DNA of 64,000 bases from Cantharellus purpuraceus (GCA_025174535.1 JALBUN010000003.1:952501-1016500), one strand, 5' to 3'. Numbered from the stretch's first letter, positions 22,257 through 34,328 are shown. Translations and numbers: made by a program. Notes: generated by a model from the sequence alone, not told the origin.

Positions 22257-23738
22257 CTCTATCGTGGCAAGGTATATGTCCCTCTTGACCCAAAATTGCG
22301 CCATGACATTGTAAGGGCACACCACGATACTCACATTACAGGTCACCCTGGTCGCTGGAGAACAACAGAACTTGTATCCTGCAGCTACTGGTGGCCTGGA
22401 TTTGGACGATACATTGCCAAATACGTCAAGGGATGTGACCTCTGCAATCGGACAAAAACTTTCCCTGCTCCTCCTATGGGTAAACTCCTGCCTAATCGTG
22501 TCCCAGATCGGAGGTGGCAAGTGATATCTGTTGACCTTATTGTAGAACTACCCATCAGCCATGGCTATGATGCACTCCTTGTCGTTGTGGACCGTCTTTC
22601 CAAACGAGCACATGTTATCCCTACCACCTCTGACATCAACTCCATAGGAGTTGCACGACTTTTCTGAGACCATGTGTGGAAACACCACGGCCTTCCTGAG
22701 GAGATCATCAGTGACCGTGGCACCCAGTTTGTCTCTCAATTTATGCGTGAGCTCAATAAGCTTTTGGGGATCAAGGTTGCAGCATCCACAGCATATCATC
22801 CACAAACCGATGGTCAGACGGAAAGGGTCAATCAAGAAATTGAACAATACTTGAGGCTTTTTGTCAATCAGTGCCAGGATGACTGGATTGAGTGGGTTCC
22901 TCTTGCCGAATTCACATACAACAACCGCATCCACTCCTCCACGCAATCAACCCCCTTCATGCTTGATACAGGCCAACACCCAAGGCTGGGGCTAGAGCCA
23001 ATCCGAGAGACACGACTTGAAGCACTGGAAGAATTCACTGAGCGTATGGAGACGGCCACCACTGAGGCTCGCTCCGCCCTGGAAAAGGCAGCAGATGATA
23101 TGGTACAATTCTATGATGCCCATTGGCAAGCAGCCCCAGTATACAAACTTGGTGACAAGGTCTGGCTCAATGCACAAAATATCACCACCACCCATCCAAC
23201 CAACAAACTTGATCACAAATGGTTAGGACCATATGTGATTAATAAGGTGGTCTCACGAAATGCCTATGGCCTACGACTTCCCCCAATCTTTGGCCGCACT
23301 CATCCAGTGTTCTCTGTTGTCTTACTCCGTCCTTATGAAAAGGATCCCATCCCTGAACGCCAGTCATCTCCCCCACCACCTCCAGTCATTCGAGATGGAG
23401 TACAGGAATATGAAGTTGAGAAGATCCTTGACAGCAGAGTTTTCCGAGGAAGACTGGAATACCTGGTGCGTTGGAAGGGCTATGGAGCTGCTGACGACCT
23501 CTGGATCCCAGCTAAGGATGCCAGTGGGGCTAGAAGGCGCATTGCAGACTTCCATCGGGAAAATCCTGAAGCCCCAAGGCGTATTTCGGCAGCCACCTAT
23601 GCAGCTCTTCCCTTCAGACGCTTTGAGAACTTCACAGAACCTCCCAAACAGGTCCTCTTTGATTGGACAGCCAGCAGGAACCCAACACATGGTATTGGAC
23701 ACATTTCAGAGCCACAGAATAGGCACAGTGAAGCTTAG
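22257..23738 (+). pseudogene. Integrase and chromodomain of element B
   Basis: Continuation of pol. The zinc-binding part has HHDTHITGHPGRW ... CDLCNRTK (about 22320-22460). The catalytic core has SVDLIVELP, ISDRGTQF and TDGQTERVNQE, so D,D,E are all present. The C-terminal chromodomain starts YEVEKILDSRVFRGRLEYLV (about 23410-23470) followed by RWKGYG. One TGA at 22665 (LF-stop-DHVW, expected R) breaks the frame. The frame ends 23738, 106 bp before ORF3. Confidence 0.9.
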
Positions 23739-23777
23739 CGCTCACCAAATTCATCCATGCCGAAATTCCACTAACTG

Positions 23778-23785
23778 TATATAAG
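23778..23785 (+). promoter_or_regulatory. TATA-like box upstream of ORF3 in element B
   Basis: TATATAAG lies 60 bp before the ORF3 ATG at 23845 and after the pol stop. It suggests a separate transcript for ORF3; this is inferred from position only. Confidence 0.4.
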
Positions 23786-23844
23786 CCAGTGAATCCACTT
23801 CCCCTTCCTCAGTAAAACCATCATCGTTCACTACCCAACCCACC

Positions 23845-24851
23845 ATGCCTTACCAGTCTGAATCCACCCCTCTACGCTCACTCTGTTCCTACCCATCAAT
23901 CACTTGGTCAGTTGACTCGAGGGATACTGCACGTGCTGTAGAGGATTATAACCTCCCATCTCCACCTCCACAAGTTCATTTCCCCTTCTGGCATCGTAAT
24001 CCATCAAGACGCCAGACATACTACATCGGGGACCCTCTATTCATCGGCAACTATGACATACCATACGCCTTCCAAGGGCTCGCCGGTAAAGTCACCTATG
24101 ACGCTTGTTCAGAAATACAACAAATACGTATATACAACCTATTTTCCTCAAATTTTATACAATACACTTCAATTCAAACTTATTTTCATATTTCAACATG
24201 ATTCTCAAATTTTACACAATATACTAGATTAAAACATATTGTGATATTTTGGCATAATTCTCAAAAATAATTCTTTTTTTCCCTATTTAGTGGTGGCAAC
24301 TCTCTTGAGGGAACATCCAAATATCATTGATTCTTTCTTATACAATACTTGTAACATAATTTGAACTATCTTTAATCCCCACCTGGTATTTGTATATCTA
24401 AATACCCTATATAATACCAATTATATTAATACATATATTCCTATTATATCCATGTAAATGATTATGTTCATCTCAACCAAATATCTCATCTTTTAAAGTT
24501 TATTAAAATATAGAATATATGTTTATATTTATGAAAATTTCACACATCTGAAATCTTTTAAGATATCCAAATTGTAACTCCCTGGCTTTATGTATCATTG
24601 AAATCCTGATGTATATCTCCTATACATCAGAATATTGTATACTGACATGATTCCGAACAAGCGTCTATGAGGGAGGGGAGATGATACTTGGAGCAGTTTT
24701 CAGCACGAACGATCCCATATCCCCTGGAGAGTTCACCATCCCACTTTACCCCAAGGCAGAGAAGAGTCACCATCAACACTCGTCATGGGCTCTACTTTGG
24801 CAGAGAGTGAGAAGGGACCTTGCAGAGTGCTTCAGGGTGTGTCTCTCTTGA
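23845..24851 (+). pseudogene. ORF3 of element B, split by MITE 3
   Basis: Exactly removing MITE 3 (24100-24665) and one copy of TAT leaves 438 bp, 145 codons plus stop, with no other break. The protein starts MPYQSESTPL. It shares with the ORF3 of unit E the order W-S-x-D (residue 21), a PPP-x-V stretch (40-44), YIGDPLF (60-66), a PY-x-F pair (73-76) and a C-terminal LWQRVRRDLAECFRVC. No signal peptide, membrane span or catalytic motif is evident. It sits between pol and the 3' LTR, the place of env-like or accessory genes. Function unknown. Confidence 0.75.
24100..24665 (+). mobile_element. MITE copy 3 (TSD TAT)
   Basis: 566 bp, same family as copies 1 and 2, with TAT at 24097-24099 and 24666-24668. 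It interrupts ORF3 of element B. Confidence 0.92.
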
Positions 24852-24904
24852 GATGGATGGGACGATAGTGCATATCGAGACGACATGCATTAAGAGGGAG
24901 GTGA

Positions 24905-25265
24905 TGTCAGGGTTCAAATAAGTCATATTCTATTTTTAGTATTTTCTCTTGACACCCCTATCAGCGCAGCCTGTCAGGGTGCGTCTCCTCTATTTCATTG
25001 CCCCTATCACTTCCCCTATCTTTCCTCCCCTATCTTGGTTCTCCTATCCGTCTCCATCATTTAGTATAAAGACTCGCCTTGGTGCAGTGTGATCCCCTCA
25101 GCTTGATCTCTGAGGATATCTGCTGTACCAGGTAAGTCCCATGTATTTATCAGAAACAGCTTGATCTCTGAGGATATCCACTGTACCAGCTGGCATTATT
25201 TCTTATCGGCTCTCACTTATTGAGTATCTTGTTGTTGTGGCCTCGTCATCAGCGTCGCCCTCACA
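24905..25265 (+). repeat. 3' LTR of element B
   Basis: Starts TGTCAGGG after the purine tract and ends CCCTCACA; ends are nearly inverted. TATA-like AGTATAAAGAC lies near 25063. An internal duplication repeats AGCTTGATCTCTGAGGATAT (25097 and 25160). The sequence after it, ACTTAGAGG, is LTR-B, so B inserted into an LTR-B. Confidence 0.8.
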
Positions 25266-26426
25266 ACTTAGAGGCTAGAGGAAGTAGGTGGATGAATCCA
25301 ACCGTCCAACCAGTGACACTCTGAAGCGGATAACAGCGATGTGTGAAGTAGTCTAGCAACTGCTTCACATGAGTTCAAGATCCTAATGCTCTGCAAAGGC
25401 AGTACACACTAGTAACTTAAACCAAGAGCACTAATGGCAGGACTATTGACAGACAATCTCACCCTGTAGATTTGTAGTCATGCGAGGTAGATACTACACT
25501 CACGCCCAAAGCAGGACAATCACTACTTTGAGTGCAATCAAGTACAGTTACACAACTGTAAAAGATCCTTGAACTGGTAATCAACAGTTACTGAGATAGA
25601 GGATGACACTGTATGTCACTCTAGTCACACTGGTGTGCAGAAGATGGGTAGAAGTGGTTAAATTGGTTGCTATTTCAGAGGCAGAATGACCTCCTTATAT
25701 ATTGTATTTACAGGAGCTGACTAATGGTTCTGGAATATTCTATCTATTAATAGATGGAAATTACTGGAAGGTTATGGAAGGTGGAAGAAAGGGGTAGAAT
25801 ATTCCAAGCCAATCACAGGTTCTGATCACTGAAATAACACTGATCAGGAGCTGAATAATGGTTCTGGAAAGTTCTATCTAATAATAGAAGGAAACAGCTA
25901 GAATGTTATGGAAAGGGGTAGAATATTCCAAGGCAATCACCTGATTTGATCACTCATCACCTGATTTGATCCCTGAACTAGGCACTGATCAGGCAAAAAG
26001 AAGGGTATCCACCCTGTTTTCTGCACTGGTTTGGACAGCCATGGATAGCCACATCTCATGTGATGATCTGCATGGAAAATAGTGCCCTGAGGGGCTGTGG
26101 TTGTGAAGTTAGAGAATATTTATTGATCAGAGACATCTGAGCTTGAATTCAGGCCGAATGCCTGGTCCAAAGGTGGATAGCCAGCTGTGTGAAGGTTTGT
26201 GGGTGCCTATGGGTCCACAACTGTAGCACAGCAGAAATAAATGATTCTGGGCCGAGTTCTGCATGGAATATTCCTGAAAAAATATGAAAAATTAGAGAAT
26301 ATTTGAATAAGTCCATTCCAAGTACAAGCATCAAATATATGCTGATATTTAGGAATGAAAAAGCAAAGAATAGCACATTGGTGCTGCATAAATGGAATTT
26401 GATAGGGAAAAGGTGGTTCCCATACA
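25266..26426 (-). mobile_element. LTR-B2 remainder, 1161 bp
   Basis: Picks up LTR-B2 at ACTTAGAGGCTAGAGG and runs to GTTCCCATACA. Together with 16503-16545 it makes one LTR-B2 lacking about 250 bp. Its outer end sits in a monooxygenase pseudogene. Confidence 0.85.
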
Positions 26427-27362
26427 TCATCCATGCATCACAGATGCCAAGGTTCAAGCTAGTAGCCCAGCATCCAGCAGACCATTTGTAAGCCCAAGAC
26501 CACCTATCAGTTGCCATAATTAAATCAAACCATGCTAGGGAAGGCTAAATTTACCGACAGGGTTATCTGAGTGAGCAGCATCTCCAGCCAAAATAACTCT
26601 GCTTCTGCGAAGCTGTGCCGCACATCGTTGATGCTCTTTGTAAGAGCTGACTTGAATACGATCATATTTGATGTCAGGATCTGGCGGAACGTCCTCGAAG
26701 CGCTTTGGTAGGAGTCTTGATCTCGTCGATTGTCATCCTAGGTCGCGTCCCGTACCCAACACGCCATAGTTGCTAGGATGGATCAATTGAAACAAGCACG
26801 GCCCTCTTGACGGGGCGGGTGATAAAATTGCCCGACGAAAGTCCAAATTTCGAGAAGGGATATATGACATTCGTGGCCACGAATTGTTCTTTGGGTCAAG
26901 TGAACCCTTCGAACTCGATGTTCGATAGCTTGCGTATGGTGCTCCGAGCGAGAACCATCTGCTCCAATCAACTAGTTGCATCCCACTTGTATCTTCTGAC
27001 TACTCAGAGTTTGGTATACAACACGCACTTGGCCTTCGTGGGGTGAATCATAGGCTTCAATAACCTGCGCGTCGAACAAAACTCAAGCGTTTGGGTATGT
27101 CTTGGGTCTCGTGAGAAGGACCTTTGCTGATATTCCCTGACCGCAGTGGAGAGGTACAAGATGGCCTTGGACGCCCTCGACTTTGGATCGCAAAGCATCG
27201 CATACATCTGCCTCGATGAACTCGGCAAGCACAGGAGGTGGATGACTTACAGTACGTAGGGAGTCGCTGATTTCTGGTAGGGTCTCCAGTATTTGAAAGG
27301 CAAGAATGATCCCTATAAACAGCCCAACTGGACCTGCCCCACATATCACCACTTGTACGTGC
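26427..27362 (-). pseudogene. FAD-dependent aromatic monooxygenase, truncated and decayed
   Basis: Flavoprotein hydroxylase of the phenol hydroxylase/PHBH fold, which would use NAD(P)H and O2 on an aromatic substrate. In order on the - strand: the dinucleotide-binding start VVICGAGPVGLF (27310-27355), PEISDSLRTVSHPPPVLAEF, the second FAD motif LIGADGSRS (about 26950), a region reading YPFSKFGLSSGNFI, then RVILAGDAAHSDNPV (26547-26595) and LNLGICDAW, the end of the conserved D-A-x-x-L helix, where an LTR-B2 cuts it at 26426. Several frame changes and stops (GFT-stop-PKE, DPS-stop-YWRV) show decay. The 3' part was not found. Confidence 0.8.
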
Positions 27363-27888
27363 GAGAAGTTTTCGTCACTCTGAACATCCGCGCGCCCTGG
27401 TTAAGGAGAGTAAACAGAAGAGCCACAAATCTCACTGGTACCTCTGGAGTCGACATACTTTTTGAGCTGAAAGTGTTGCCAGCTTTACTCTGAGCACATT
27501 GCAAATATGTTGCCGAAGATATTGGCCATCTCTTTTAGGTGCCCGAGATCTCGAGAGGTCGTCGTCTTACGAGCGTCAGCTCCTAGCAACTTTAGCAGCA
27601 CATCAAGATCCAGGTCAAGGCATGAGGAAGAAGAGTAATATCCGTTTTACGCATAGGTGGTCCACAATTATGGCAACGATCGTGAAAGGAACATAAAGGG
27701 GAAGGGATGGGGGCGGGTATCAAGACTAAGATCACCTGGTCCCTGATATGGATCCACAGCAAAACGACGCTCAACAACATACAATCAGAGAAATGAAAGG
27801 GAAAAAAATAGCTAGTAGTTAAGAACCAGTAATGACTATGCCAATAGGATGACTTGCGTCATCAGATCGCCACGAGTCTCATCCTCGG
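27363..27888. other. Intergenic, nothing assigned
   Basis: Between the monooxygenase pseudogene and the 3' end of the RGS gene. It contains likely 3' untranslated sequence of the RGS gene but no further coding signal. Confidence 0.5.
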
Positions 27889-29228
27889 TCAAAGTCTGTG
27901 GCCAGGTACAGCCCAGAACAGAAGTGTTAAGGCTGCGACAACAGTCGCAACGAGGATAGATACCCATATAGCTCGACCCAGGAGAAGTTTCCCTACATAG
28001 GGCTCCTTGATAGCGAGTGTTCGGAAAGGTGTTGTCTCGGACTGGCCGAAGAAGACAAGAATGGGATCCAGCTCATACTGGTGCGAGATGAGGAAAAGGA
28101 TGGCGAGGGAGAACGGGATAAAAAGCTAGGAAGACAAGGTCAAAGACTATTTGGGGATGTATTAGAATGACACGTACGAAAAATCGTTTTGACTTCGGTT
28201 GAACATCGAGGAATACAAGGGCAAATGCGGTGCTTAAGCCAGCCCAAAGGACAAGCATGCCAACCACTAGCCTCGCCAAGGCGCTTACGGGGGTCAAGTT
28301 TCCGAAAGCTTTGGCCCTCAGGAAACGAGGGAAGGCATCCTGTTCCATCGCCCGGAAGCAGTACTCCTTCTGTGCATGAAACATGTCGGGAACTTGGGCA
28401 AGGGCAGATGCTTCAATCTCATACTCTGGGCTAGTCGTGTTGGGCAACTGAGTGCTTGAGAGCGGGAAGGAGTGGACGCGGAGTGAGGGGGGAAGGTATA
28501 TTTCGTGTGAGGGCTGGTTGGGGGGAGGAGGGGCCAGGTAACGAAAAAAAATGCGTTCAGCGGACGAGATGAGATCCACACGAGTGATGGGAGATGAACG
28601 AGGGATAACTGTGGGTGCGCGAGAAGCGCGCTTCGAAGAAAGAGAATGACGTCCGCGAAGTTGGGAAAAGGGTGTCGATGAGCGCGCAGCCTCGCGTTCT
28701 TTCTCGTCGCCGGAAATCGCTACAGCTGGACCTGGACTAACAGATCTCTTCCCGTCAAGCTGCGGCGAAACAGATGACGGTTCCCCTCTCGCGAGTCCAG
28801 CTTTCTCCCCTTCCGTGAGCATATCTCCAGTGCTCGTAGTGCTTCGTTTGGTAGCTGTCCCAGGGTTTATACCAACGACATTTCCATAGATGCTACCTCT
28901 CTTGCGGGCATAATCCCAGTATTGAGGCCAATCGTCTTTTATTGCGCGCCCCGATTTGCGGACGTCCTTAAAGTAGGCTCGACATAGATTCTCGTGCTGC
29001 TGAACGTCGAGCCAAAAGTCCAAAACATCTTCCTGACCCTCCCGTTGTAAGAACAGATAGAACATAAACAAGTCCACAGGGGGTCGAGTACGACGCGACA
29101 GTACCTCTGTGAAAGAAGGCAGCCTGGCAACGGCTTAAAAAGAGAGACAGAAAAGAGTAGAAGAGAAGGAATCGATACCTGTTGCGTCGGTCGTGAGACC
29201 AGTCGTCCAGTGGTTTCTCGTTCTCCAT
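27889..29228 (-). CDS. RGS-domain membrane protein, Rax1-like, three exons
   Basis: Predicted exons: 29179-29228, 28178-29123 and 27889-28125, with introns of 55 bp (GTATCG...CCAG) and 52 bp (GTACGT...CTAG); the product is 410 residues. Start ATG 29228 gives MENEKPLDDW; the exon 1/2 splice restores RLPSFTEVLSRRTRPPVDLF. The RGS domain has a first half with DLFMFYLFLQREGQEDVLDF and QHENLCRAYF, a long polar linker rich in S/R, and a second half with HAQKEYCFRAM and DAFPRFLRAKAF. Three hydrophobic segments follow (SALARLVVGMLVLWAGL, FLFIPFSLAILFLI, AIWVSILVATVVAALTLLF). The split RGS plus C-terminal spans match fungal Rax1, a bud-site or polarity factor. No stops or frame breaks; it appears functional. 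Confidence 0.88.
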
Positions 29229-29753
29229 TGCGTCGAGGTGCAAGGTGACGGCGAGAAAGGAAGCGACTTGGGTGCTGTCCTGTTTACACAATGTTCTGGA
29301 TAGACGCCCGTCCCACGGTCGTGAAGCTATGTCCACTTTCGCGAAAGCACTGTCACCTACAATCAAAGAAATCAGAGTATTTCTTTCGCAGTCAGGACAA
29401 GCATCCACAGGTACAAGGTGTGTATATTGCACTCGTATAGTGTCACAGACCTAACGTAACATAGACAATTTATACAGGCATCGTACCCACTGCTGAAGAA
29501 GAATAACCCTGATCTCCCGGTCCTCATACGGGAAGTTCAAGATACTCCTGCGCGCGTGTTTGCGAGATTTGGTGTGTTTCGAGTAGAATGAACCGTTTTC
29601 CCTGGTCCTGCTCATTCTCTGGTGCCTAGAGCGTGGAGTCGAGAAGCATGTCGAGCTAGATAATTTATCTTCTACAGATGTCGAGAGAAAGGTCTCGGAT
29701 CTGTTGACTGTTTGAAAATGGTCTAGACATAGATTCGTATGTGCTGTGGCTCT
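29229..29753. other. Upstream region of the RGS gene, nothing assigned
   Basis: Should hold the promoter and 5' leader of the RGS gene. An in-frame extension upstream of ATG 29228 exists but has no recognisable motif. Confidence 0.4.
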
Positions 29754-29996
29754 CTAGGTTTTGAATATACTTATGGATGCCTCTTCACTCAGCTGTTGTA
29801 TATTTACCTGCAAGTCACATGCATGATATTCACCCCGTTCTCCAGGTTGTCCGTCAAAACATAAAACCATGGTTCCAACCCATATACACCCTACACCCCA
29901 GACGTCGGGTGCGAGTAACATTCGTTCCTGGTATGAGTTGAAGGTCCAAGACATAGAGGTTCCCAAGCCGATAGCCTTCAGGAGCGAATGATTATG
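29754..29996 (-). pseudogene. Possible protein kinase fragment
   Basis: A short frame includes LLAPDVWGVGCIWVGTM, which resembles the D-x-W-x-x-G-C block of eukaryotic protein kinases (subdomain IX). No catalytic loop or DFG motif was found nearby. It could be a remnant or chance. Confidence 0.25.
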
Positions 29997-31555
29997 TAAC
30001 TGCTGTACATCAGAGCCTCTTCTTCATAGGAATAGGGCAGCATTCCAACTCGAAGTTCGCAAATCAGACCTTCGCATCACTTCTCGAAAAGAGGTTAATC
30101 CTCAAGTGCCAAAAGCTGTGACTATGTTATGTAGGTCCCGCAGCGATTTCCGACGATGTCATGCATCTACCACTCGCGTACACTGTTAGTGCATGAACAT
30201 CACGAGTTGACTCATTGCCAAGCGAGCTACTTTAGCAATAACTAGGATGATGGGCCTTACGCACCTTTTCGGCACTCTTTGGCAACAGTTGGCAAGTGCA
30301 TTCGTGTCTCTACCATGACACTAAGCTAAATTAAGAGTTAAAAGGGAAGGAGCGACTAATGACGATGCTTTTATCTGTGATTGAGGCGGCCAGCTGAGTA
30401 CAACAATAGCGCAATTGGAAGCCATGTTCGCTATCCAGAGTCGGCGGGAAATAGTCAATGCTGCCTGGGTGTTTCATGCCGCATGCGTGAAATCACATAT
30501 TGTCTTAGTCAATAGGGTAAAGCTAACACAGCCGGATCGATTGGACATCATGGGCATTGTATTTCATAGAAATGCAATAGTTCGTAGGTCGTTATCGGAT
30601 TCGACATAGGGCCGCTATGAAGCCACTACTACGTATTCTACGTGCAACTTTCCGATACTCCAAGCAGACGCTAGAGTTTATAATAAGCTTTTCTGTCAAG
30701 TCAGGAGACACCAGGTATGGATTGGTTATCTGACAAGACATGCCAGTTCCTGACCGCATGGATCAAAGATGAAGAAAAACGCTTCAACGTTACCATGGAC
30801 AAGGTGTTTGATCTAATGCCGATTGATGTCTACATAATGAAGCGGCCACTTGCATCATGATGTGCTGTGAGTCTGTGTAAGAAGTACGAGTTCGGACTTC
30901 GAATAGATTTAGAAGTAACCAGCGGACCAGTCAACTACCAAGTCGTATTGAGGTCCAAGAAGTATTCTCTAACCTACATGTATGTATCCTATCTACTTAT
31001 ATGACATACGAGGGTTCAACCCTTGTCTCAGTGTAATGCTTAGCCGGAGATAGTATTGTGTCTCCGTCTCCGGTCGAGACCGGCTCCTTACAGTCCGACA
31101 GCAACGATACAGTCTCCGACAGTGGTCAACATAATCCCTAATAGGTTATCGTCCTTAACACAGCGTGGAATCGGGAAATAGTCCACGAGATACATAACGG
31201 AGTAGTTCGACATTACCCGTAGATTAGTCTAGGATTAAGGCATGGATTAGTCCCAAAAACTAATGTCAATTAATTATGCATTAGACGACTCATTAGTCCG
31301 ACATGTACCTTACCATCAAACCCAGAATAGACTGTCATTCCCCTGAGATATTGAGGCACACTCGCGCCGCTTTGGATTTCTGGCTGCCTTTTCAATTGGA
31401 AAATATAGTAATTTTCAGCATTGTAAACGGCATTTATATCAAATGTAAGTGACATCACGAGGGATAGATCGCATGCGATTGTAGCCTGCATCACAGACAC
31501 CCTAGTCGCGTACAAGTATCATCAACCACCAACCTCCAGTCCATGTGAGGTTAAC
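29997..31555. other. No gene recognised
   Basis: No frame longer than about 80 codons, no RNA gene and none of the repeat families seen elsewhere. It looks like unique intergenic DNA. Confidence 0.5.
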
Positions 31556-32872
31556 ATGGTAGATCCAACGGCGGGGAGCACATCCAAGACCGCTATTGTG
31601 GCGAAAGTTGCCGACATAGAAACCCAGCTGCTATCCATTTGTGAAGAGCAGGCCCTGCAGTCGAAGAAACATGATGACCAGCTGGAGATTCTTCGCACAC
31701 AAAACACAAAAAATGTACTCCTTGGTGGGCGCATCAATGAGCTCGAGAACTGGATCAAGGACAGAGAGAGTAATTCATACAATGAGGAAGAGGATGATGA
31801 GGATCCGGACTTAGCGAGTTTAACTCCAGAGCAAGTCCTCGCTGTTCAAGCAAGTTATGAGGCCTATCGCAGCCCCAGTGTCAAAGTATGTCAGTTTTGT
31901 TCAGATGTCAGAAACGGCTCACTCACGGCTCTTGTGACCAGGCATGCAAGGAATTGCAACGTGTGCTCCACATCTCCTTCGTACCTACGATCCAAATCTC
32001 GATGATGCATTGCATGAAAAGATCCAGTGACTGGGACTGCATACCTACGATTCAACTTTGACGCTGCCTATGATGACCCTCACAACCACAGCCCAATAAC
32101 CAAGGTTGTTGAATTTGTGAAGCTGCATGGTTCGACTCACCTTCCTGCATCCGCAGGGGGGCTTGCAGTGATTTCAGATGGAGATCTGCTACGAAGGGTG
32201 CAAGAAAAATTCAAACTGATGCGTAAACAGTGGAAAAATCGTCAGAAGCTGATAGAGATTGCAGAGCAAGTAAAGGTGGCAGCCAAAACCCCACCAAACG
32301 GAGATGCTGATGATGCCCAGGACGGACGGACCGATGATGAAGGGAGATAGGTGCTGTCAAGTAAGGTGGTGAAGAGGATGGGAGCCGGCGCTTCTAAGTT
32401 GCAGTCTTGTGCATTTGGGGTATGTTCTTTTCATCACTTTGTAGCAATATATCACCTTAAACTACTTCATGGAGAAATTAACAGTGCGAAAGCGAAAAAG
32501 GCTAAGCTTACTTGGAACCCACAAATACCGAAGCTCAAAATATGACCCGGCATTTGAGGCAGGGGTAATGTCTGATGACGAGGATGAGTTGGACCCAAAT
32601 GGAAGCAGCTGAACCGTTTTATATCTCAGCTCACATGTGCAAGTGACAGGGTGTGTCCCACTCTAAACAAAGCCCAAATCCTTGTCTAACAACAAGCCTG
32701 CACCAATGCAGTTGCATGAGCTATGGACATGCATCAATGCTTTGCCTGATCCAGACCCTCCTGCCATGTATGTTGCTTGGATACGAGGGGAAGACAAAGA
32801 TGAACCACAAAAACAAGACGAAAGCTTGCTGGCCATTTTTTTGTTGTTGGATGGTGGCTGAGGCATGGCTAC
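31556..32872 (+). pseudogene. Hypothetical protein gene, decayed, cut by an LTR
   Basis: ATG 31556 opens a 149-codon frame with a helical N-terminus (KVADIETQLLSICEEQALQS), an acidic EEEDDEDPDL patch and CQFCSDVRNG plus CNVC. After a stop at about 32003 the coding character continues (FNFDAAYDDPHNHSPITKVV; LRRVQEKFKLMRKQWKNRQK). A likely intron, GTATGT...TTAACAG (about 32419-32485), leads to RKRKRLSLLGTHKYRSSKYD, followed by MSDDEDELDPNG, and then INALPDPDPPAMYVAWIRGE. A CCWMVAEAW piece appears in another frame just before the LTR-B1 at 32873. It resembles repeated mushroom proteins of unknown function, but that is memory, not a search. Confidence 0.5.
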
Positions 32873-34328
32873 TGTTTTGGAACCCGCAAAATTATGGTGT
32901 TAGGGCAAACTCTAAATCACCACAATTCCGTGAATGAACAGCTGAGAAGAATATCAAATCCTACTGCAGCACAACTCCAGAAACGATTTAACGTTTGTAC
33001 TTTGGTTACAATCCGTTGTAATGGTCAATGCAGACGATACGCAGGAAGGTAATACGTTTCTTAGCAGTAGGGAATGAATAAGACTTCCAGAGTCTAGAGT
33101 TCACGGACGCTTAGGGGTCCAGATATTCCAAAAAGAGGGGAATGCACTTAGAGGCTAGAGGAAGTAGGTGGATGAATCCAACCGTCCAACCAGTGACACT
33201 CTGAAGCGGGTAACAGCGATGTGTGAAGTAGTCTAGCAACTGCTTCACACGAGTTCAAGATTCTAATGCTCTGCAAAGGCAGTACACACTAGTAACTTAA
33301 ACAAGAGCACTAATGGCAGGACTATCGACAGACAATCTCACCCTGTAGATTCGTAGTCACGCGAGGTAGATACTACACTCACGCCCAAAGCAGGACAATC
33401 ACTACTTCGAGTGCAATCGAATACAGTTACACAACTGTAAGCGACCCTTGAACTGGACAATCAACAGTTACTGAGATATAGAGGATGACACTGTATGTCA
33501 CTCTAGTCACACTGATGTGCAAATGATGGGGTAGAAAAAATGGTTATTTATTCAGAGGCAGAATGGGCTCCTTTTATATTGTATTTACAGGAGCTGACTA
33601 ATACTACTGGAAACTTCTACCTATTAATAGATGGAAACTACTGGAAGCTAGTGGAATATGTGAGAAGGGGGTGGAAGTTTCCTAGCCAATGAGCTGCTTG
33701 GATTTGCTCTGACTCATGGCATGAGTCATGGATGGAGTCATAGTGTGACTCAGAGCAGGAGTCATAGTATGAGTAATCACAGGAGTCATGGTATGAGTCA
33801 TGGAAGGAGTCATAGCATGAGTCATGGCAGGAGTCATTGCATGAGTCACCATTACTCAAATAACTCGGTCAATACTTCGTTTCCCAGGCTGATTAGCACA
33901 GCTATGGGTAGGCATGGCTTCTATTGAACTCTCCACTGAAAATGGAGTCAGGAGGTGCAGTGGTTGCGAAGATATTGAGCATTTACTGGCAGTGGTGACC
34001 AGATTGAGTCGGAGATTGAAATGAGTCATGTGATCGACAATGAGTCAGTTGTCCGGGTGACTCCGGCTGACTTTGAGGCTGCTGACATCTGCAAAGGTTT
34101 GTGGGTCCATGTGGGTCCCAAAACTTCGCCCAGCAGAACAATAAGTTTGTAGACTCATTTCTGCATGGAAAATTCCCAAAAAAATATGAAAAAATAGAGA
34201 ATATTTGAATGGCCCTGAATCAAGAGAAAGCAGCAGATATATGCTGATATTTTAAGGCCATCAAGCGAAATTGTACAGTTTTGGGACTTTAAACAAGATC
34301 TTTTTAAGGGAAAACCAGTTCCCATACA
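32873..34328 (-). mobile_element. Solo LTR-B1
   Basis: A 1456-bp LTR-B1, TGTTTTGG to CCCATACA. Flanks GCTAC and CAACC do not match. The right neighbour is LTR-B2 sequence in the opposite orientation, which suggests later rearrangement. Confidence 0.88.

Larger units (their letters stand above)
17111..25265 (+). mobile_element. Retrotransposon B, Ty3/gypsy chromovirus, 5' truncated
   Basis: Begins inside gag at the MITE 2 border; the 5' LTR is missing. It carries gag, protease, RT-RNase H, integrase with chromodomain, ORF3, a purine tract (AAGAGGGAGGTGA) and a 361-bp 3' LTR. Solo LTR-B1 (20798-22251, TSD TCGTC) and MITE 3 (24100-24665, TSD TAT) interrupt it. A 154-bp tandem duplication and CGA-to-TGA stops break pol. 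Confidence 0.9.

Noticed and set aside
29997..31555. tRNA or other small RNA genes
   Set aside because: No cloverleaf with T-arm GGTTCRA and anticodon arm was seen on either strand by eye; a covariance search was not possible.
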